Shown: piece after piece, positions 21,051 to 24,281 of the stretch
Position numbering within the stretch: position 1 is the stretch's first letter
Layout of the letters: every line of letters begins with the position of its first letter
Assembly: GCA_040756655.1 (NCBI GenBank)
Contig: JBFLYN010000043.1
Coordinates: 1-24,281, forward strand
Reading direction: 5' to 3'
Source: JBFLYN01 sp040756655
GTDB lineage: Bacteria > Bacillota > Sulfobacillia > UBA8153
Length of the DNA stretch: 24,281 nucleotides
The notes under the pieces: generated by a model
Told to the model about the DNA's origin: nothing
Databases searched by the model: none
What the model saw: only the letters and a program-made list of their open reading frames with translations
Made by a program: the position numbers and the translations under genes

Positions 21051-22172
21051 GTGGCCAAACGGGATTACTACGAGGTGCTCGGGGTTCCCAGGAACGCCGA
21101 CCTCGAAGAGATCAAGAAAGCCTACCGTGGGTTGGCCCGCAAGTGGCACCCCGATGCCAACCGTGAGGATGCCACCGCGGCTGAGAAGTTCAAAGAGATC
21201 AACGAAGCATACGAGGTCCTCAAAGACCCCGAAAAGCGAGCGCGCTACGATCAGTTCGGCCACGCAGCCACAGATGGCGGCGGGGGCGGGTTCACCGGCG
21301 ACTTCAGCGATCCCTTCGGAGGGATAGGGGACATTTTCGAGGCCTTTTTCGGTGGCAGCCAGCGGAGGCAGCGCCGGGCCGGGCCGGAACGAGGCAGCGA
21401 CCTGGCCGTGGAGTTGGAGGTCACCCTTGAGGAAGTATTCGCCGGATCAGAACGTGAGGTTACCATCCCCCGGTGGGACCAGTGTAGCACCTGTAAGGGA
21501 TCTGGGGCCCGCCCGGGCACCCGGCCCGCTACCTGCCCCACCTGCCGGGGTCGAGGGCAGGTCCAGACCGAACAGCAGACGTTTCTTGGGCGCATTATGA
21601 CTGCGCGGACCTGTGACCGCTGCGGTGGGACAGGCACTTACATCGAAGACCCCTGCCCGGACTGCCGTGGTCACGGGCGGGTGCGAACCACCCGGACCAG
21701 CCAGGTCAGGATACCGGCCGGGGCCGACACTGGTCTCAGGTTGCGCCTGGCCGGGCAGGGCGAGGCCGGAGAGCGGGGTGGACCACCCGGTGATCTATAT
21801 ATCGTGTTGCGGGTCAAGGAGCATCCGGTGTACATGCGCCAGGATGATGATATCCTGGTTACCAAAGGCATCTCCTTTGCCCAGGCGGCGCTGGGTGCCA
21901 CCATTGCTGTCCCCACCCTGGATGGCGAGGTTGAAGTACGAGTCCCCGGAGGCACCCAGACCGGCTCGGTGCTGCGCCTGCGCGGCCGTGGCATGCCCCG
22001 GCTGCGGGGTGGCGGCCGGGGTGACCAGCATGTGAGCATAGTAGTGGAGACTCCCACGCAGCTTACGGAAAAGGAACGGGAGCTCTTTAGGCAGCTGGCC
22101 AAGCTGCGTCAAGAGAACGTCGATGACGGCGGAGGTTTGTTCCAGAAGGTGAAAAATGCGTTCGGGGTGTAG
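21051..22172 (+). CDS. dnaJ: Co-chaperone DnaJ (Hsp40)
   Basis: DnaJ delivers clients to DnaK and stimulates its ATPase. The 373-residue product is complete. The J domain (1-70) contains the essential HPD in KWHPDAN; a Gly/Phe-rich linker follows; four zinc-finger repeats CSTCKGSG, CPTCRGRG, CDRCGGTG and CPDCRGHG bind two zinc ions; the two C-terminal beta domains include the GDLYIVLRVKEHPVYMRQ block. The start is GTG 21051, 17 bp after the stop of the DnaK-like mini-protein. Because the HPD motif is intact, a full-length DnaK must be expected elsewhere in the genome. No terminator separates it from prmA. Confidence 0.98.
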   Translation: MAKRDYYEVLGVPRNADLEEIKKAYRGLARKWHPDANREDATAAEKFKEINEAYEVLKDPEKRARYDQFGHAATDGGGGGFTGDFSDPFGGIGDIFEAFFGGSQRRQRRAGPERGSDLAVELEVTLEEVFAGSEREVTIPRWDQCSTCKGSGARPGTRPATCPTCRGRGQVQTEQQTFLGRIMTARTCDRCGGTGTYIEDPCPDCRGHGRVRTTRTSQVRIPAGADTGLRLRLAGQGEAGERGGPPGDLYIVLRVKEHPVYMRQDDDILVTKGISFAQAALGATIAVPTLDGEVEVRVPGGTQTGSVLRLRGRGMPRLRGGGRGDQHVSIVVETPTQLTEKERELFRQLAKLRQENVDDGGGLFQKVKNAFGV

Positions 22173-22193
22173 CACGCTGAGGAGCCAAGGGCG

Positions 22194-23129
22194 ATGAGTG
22201 GGCCCGCCTGGAAAAGGATAACTATCGAAACTACGCCCGAGGGCGTGGAACTCATGGCCAACTTGCTCCTGGATCACGGGGCAGGCGGGGTCGTGGTAGA
22301 GGCCGCGGCCGTGTCTGCCTATTTCCATTCCGGCACTTCCTGTGCGGGGTGCCTGGACGCTATCACCCGGGCCGTAGCGGCCCTGCCCTCCTGGCTGGAC
22401 CTGGGGAGCAGGCGCATCACTGCCCAGGCTGTGGATGATGCGGATTGGACGGAAGCGTGGAGAAAACACTTCCGTCCTTTCCGGGTGGGATCCCGGCTGG
22501 TGGTGGTGCCGTCCTGGGACGAGTTTTCCGGAGGCCCCCGGGACCTGGTTGTGCGTCTGGATCCTGCCAGGGCCTTTGGCAGCGGCGAACACCCTACCAC
22601 AGCCATGGCATTAGCCATGCTCGAGAAGGTGGTGATGCCCGGGGCGGTGGTGGTGGACGTGGGGACCGGGTCGGGCATCCTGGCCATTGCCGCCGCCCGG
22701 CTGGGGGCTAGCCGGGTATATGCAGTGGACATCGACGAGGCGGCCGTGGCGTCTGCGGTAGAGAACGTCCGCACCAACCGGGTGGAGCAGGTAGTTACGG
22801 TGACCCTGGGCACCCTGGGCGACCTTGAGGTGGCCGGAGTCGATGTCATCGTGGCCAACATCGTGGCCAACGTGCTGGTGAGCCTGGCTCCCGAGGTTTC
22901 CGCCCGGCTCGTACCCGCCGGCAGGTTGATCGCGGGCGGCATCATCGACCGGCGCGAAGCAGACGTCATTCTGGCGTTGGAAGAAGCCGGGTTGGTTATA
23001 CTGGAAAAGGAGAGACAACAAGACTGGATCAGCCTGCTGGCGGCCCCGGCCTGCCCGGGCGTGGGCCGGGACTTCCATGACCGGGCCCACCTGCCAAAGC
23101 CCGGCGGGCTTTACTCTACCGGAGGTTGA
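22194..23129 (+). CDS. prmA: Ribosomal protein L11 methyltransferase
   Basis: PrmA uses S-adenosylmethionine to trimethylate amino groups of ribosomal protein uL11. The 311-residue product has the N-terminal substrate-recognition domain (WKRITIETTPEGVELMANLL; DADWTEAWRKHFRPFRVG), the linker GSGEHPTTAMAL, the SAM-binding motif DVGTGSGILAIAAARLGA with the acidic VDID loop, and the catalytic-type NIVANVL motif. It ends about 20 residues beyond the usual family end (QQDWISLLA); this tail contains CPGVGRDFHDRAHLPKPG and may be a lineage-specific extension. It lies 21 bp after dnaJ and 1 bp before rsmE, as in many Firmicutes. Confidence 0.96.
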   Translation: MSGPAWKRITIETTPEGVELMANLLLDHGAGGVVVEAAAVSAYFHSGTSCAGCLDAITRAVAALPSWLDLGSRRITAQAVDDADWTEAWRKHFRPFRVGSRLVVVPSWDEFSGGPRDLVVRLDPARAFGSGEHPTTAMALAMLEKVVMPGAVVVDVGTGSGILAIAAARLGASRVYAVDIDEAAVASAVENVRTNRVEQVVTVTLGTLGDLEVAGVDVIVANIVANVLVSLAPEVSARLVPAGRLIAGGIIDRREADVILALEEAGLVILEKERQQDWISLLAAPACPGVGRDFHDRAHLPKPGGLYSTGG

Positions 23130-23130
23130 C

Positions 23131-23877
23131 ATGCACCGCTTCTTCGTACCCCTGGAAAACCTCGGGCCTGACCACATCCAGGTCACTGGAGACGACGCCA
23201 GGCACATGCTCAGGGTACTGCGCCTTGCCTCTGGAGACCGCTTCATAGCAGTGACGCCGGACGGCTCCGAGTACCTGGCCGAGCTATACCTGATGGCCGA
23301 AGGACGGGCGGCGGGCAGAATCGTGTCCCGGCGGCGGGCCTCGGGAGAACCTCCAGTACGGGTCACGCTGGTACAGGCTCTGGCCAAGGGCGACAAGATG
23401 GACCTGGTGATCCAGAAGGCCACCGAATTGGGGGTCAGCCTGATCGTCCCGGTGGTGACTGAGCGGTGCGTGGTGCGCCTGGACGGCGAACGAGTCCACT
23501 CGCGACGGGAAAGATGGCAACGCATCGCGCAGTCGGCAGCCGCCCAGTGTGCACGTGCGCTGGTACCCCTGGTGACCGAGGTGCGCCATTGGAAGGAAGC
23601 CATCCAGGTGCCGGGGTTGGCGCTGCTGGCTTGGGAAGGCGAGCAGGCCCAGGGGCTCAAGGACGTTCTGGCCGGTGGGCCAACCCCCGCGGAGCTGGCG
23701 GTGTTCGTGGGTCCCGAGGGCGGGTATGCACCCCACGAGGTAGAGGAGGCCTTGAGTGCCGGGCTGTGCCCGGTTTCCCTGGGACCCCGGATCCTACGAA
23801 CCGAAACGGCGGCCCTGGCACTTCTCACTGCTATCATGTACCAGTTGGGAGATTTCGGCCGTCCGCCCAGGGGGTAA
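23131..23877 (+). CDS. rsmE: 16S rRNA m3U1498 methyltransferase RsmE
   Basis: RsmE methylates uridine 1498 of 16S rRNA with S-adenosylmethionine. From ATG 23131, 4 nt after GGAGGT, the product has 248 residues: an N-terminal PUA-like part (HRFFVPLENL; DDARHMLRVLRLASGDRF) and a SPOUT domain with the trefoil-knot motifs QKATELGVSLIVPV, FVGPEGGY and LGPRILRTETAALALLTAI. The upstream frame opens at 23077, but that part lies within prmA. Last gene of the hrcA operon; a hairpin follows. Confidence 0.97.
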   Translation: MHRFFVPLENLGPDHIQVTGDDARHMLRVLRLASGDRFIAVTPDGSEYLAELYLMAEGRAAGRIVSRRRASGEPPVRVTLVQALAKGDKMDLVIQKATELGVSLIVPVVTERCVVRLDGERVHSRRERWQRIAQSAAAQCARALVPLVTEVRHWKEAIQVPGLALLAWEGEQAQGLKDVLAGGPTPAELAVFVGPEGGYAPHEVEEALSAGLCPVSLGPRILRTETAALALLTAIMYQLGDFGRPPRG

Positions 23878-23881
23878 ACCA

Positions 23882-23906
23882 GGCCCGGCACTTGCCTGGC
23901 CGGGCC
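23882..23906 (+). terminator. Hairpin terminator after rsmE
   Basis: GGCCCGGC (23882-23889) and GCCGGGCC (23899-23906) form a perfect 8-bp stem with a 9-nt loop. The following sequence is only moderately T-rich. It could also serve the convergent minus-strand gene. Confidence 0.65.
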
Positions 23907-23928
23907 CTCCATATCTGTATCTGTGGGT

Positions 23929-24135
23929 TCAGGCAGCTCGCCTGAGATGGATCTTGCTGACCTGGGCCTTGCCGGCTGACAAGTAGCCCAGAAGCCCGCT
24001 TAGCACCTCGTCTACGTCGCGGCACTCTATCACCAACGACGCCCCCCGGCGCACCCGGGCCTTCCGTTCATCTAAGTATGAAAACAGGCCGGCGTCCAGC
24101 TGCCCTTCGTACACGACGGTAATGATCCCGTACAC
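23929..24135 (-). CDS. Small protein of unknown function, paralogue of its upstream neighbour
   Basis: From GTG 24135, 7-8 nt after GGAGGT, the product has 68 residues; a GTG at 24144 would overlap the ribosome-binding site and is less likely. The N-terminal part (YGIITVVYEG) looks like a beta strand, the middle is basic (ERKARVRRG), and the end (SLVIECRDVDEVLSGLLGYL...VSKIHLRR) looks like strand, helix and strand. No cysteine pair or membrane segment is seen. The C-terminal half matches the protein encoded just upstream, position by position (LV...DVDEVL..LLGYLS against LV...DVDDLL..ILGFLS), so the two are tandem duplicates. I do not recognise the family. Confidence 0.7.
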   Translation of the reverse strand: MYGIITVVYEGQLDAGLFSYLDERKARVRRGASLVIECRDVDEVLSGLLGYLSAGKAQVSKIHLRRAA

Positions 24136-24140
24136 TTGTG

Positions 24141-24281
24141 TCACCTCCGTTCCCTCAGGCGGCGCCGCACGCTGATGCTCTGCACCATGGCCGCTTCTAC
24201 CGAAAGGAAGCCCAGGATCCGCTGGAGGAGATCATCCACATCAGCGCTCTGCATGACCAGCGGTCGCTCGTTACCTATAGA
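24141..24281 (-). CDS. 3' part of a small paralogous protein (cut by the window edge)
   Basis: The minus-strand frame is open from the window edge to a TGA at 24143-24141. The visible 46 residues include RPLVMQSADVDDLLQRILGF followed by LSVEAAMVQSISVRRR, which aligns with the end of the next gene downstream. Its stop lies within the ribosome-binding region of that gene, so the pair is translationally coupled. The start is outside the window. Function unknown. Confidence 0.6.
   Translation of the reverse strand, partial: SIGNERPLVMQSADVDDLLQRILGFLSVEAAMVQSISVRRRLRERR

Noticed and set aside
22611..23912. Minus-strand open frame (433 codons) across prmA and rsmE
   Set aside because: Both plus-strand genes are clearly identified, and the product has no recognisable domain.
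1..24281. CRISPR arrays, rRNA genes, prophage modules
   Set aside because: No regularly spaced repeats, rRNA sequence or phage structural genes were seen; the holin-like protein at 16016 is of a chromosomal sporulation-associated type.

Overview
The window looks like the chromosome of a GC-rich, endospore-forming member of the Clostridia, of the Moorella / Carboxydothermus / Desulfotomaculum type. The reasons are a SpoIIP sporulation autolysin, HrcA/CIRCE heat-shock control, a leucine T-box leader, strong AGGAGG ribosome-binding sites with frequent GTG and TTG starts, and a bacterial group III (archaeal-like) chaperonin inside the dnaK-type operon. The species cannot be named from the sequence.

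Layout. 1-485: remains of mobile DNA, an IS21-like terminal repeat pair beside a 5'-truncated DDE transposase. 650-2277: an LCP-family wall-polymer ligase overlapping rsfS. 2451-5290: a consensus promoter, a Leu-specific T-box leader that carries a complete tRNA-Ala(GGC) gene between its stem I and its antiterminator, then leuS. 5317-5937: comEA. 5946-6089: a highly structured intergenic element. 6110-6313 (minus): a small zinc-ribbon protein. 6363-8454: consensus promoter, CIRCE, groES, groEL, terminator. 8487-10222: a WalJ/YycJ-like metallo-beta-lactamase-fold hydrolase and a secreted LysM protein. 10580-13931: comEC and holA. 13887-15888 (minus): rpsT and a lipid-anchored or membrane-anchored CapA-type protein. 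16016-17846: a holin-like membrane protein, spoIIP and a small membrane protein. 17965-23906: promoter, CIRCE, hrcA, group III chaperonin, an 84-residue DnaK fragment-like protein, dnaJ, prmA, rsmE, terminator. 23929-24281 (minus): two tandem small paralogous proteins of unknown function, the upstream one cut by the window edge.

How it fits together. The backbone (rsfS, leuS, comEA, comEC, holA, rpsT, spoIIP, hrcA, dnaJ, prmA, rsmE) is a well-known Firmicutes gene order. Departures are the interesting part: groESL plus two genes sit between comEA and comEC; gpr, lepA and hemW are absent from their usual places; and in the heat-shock operon grpE and full-length dnaK are absent. In their place stand a group III chaperonin and a stand-alone protein that matches only subdomain IIB of the DnaK ATPase domain, with its own ribosome-binding site, start and stop. 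HrcA made here probably represses both chaperonin operons through their two perfect CIRCE sites.

Best candidates for something undescribed: the DnaK-IIB mini-protein in a dnaK-less, grpE-less heat-shock operon, and the tRNA-Ala embedded in the leuS T-box, whose encoded ACCA end lies 15 nt upstream of the T-box UGGU bulge that normally binds the ACCA end of a trans-acting tRNA.
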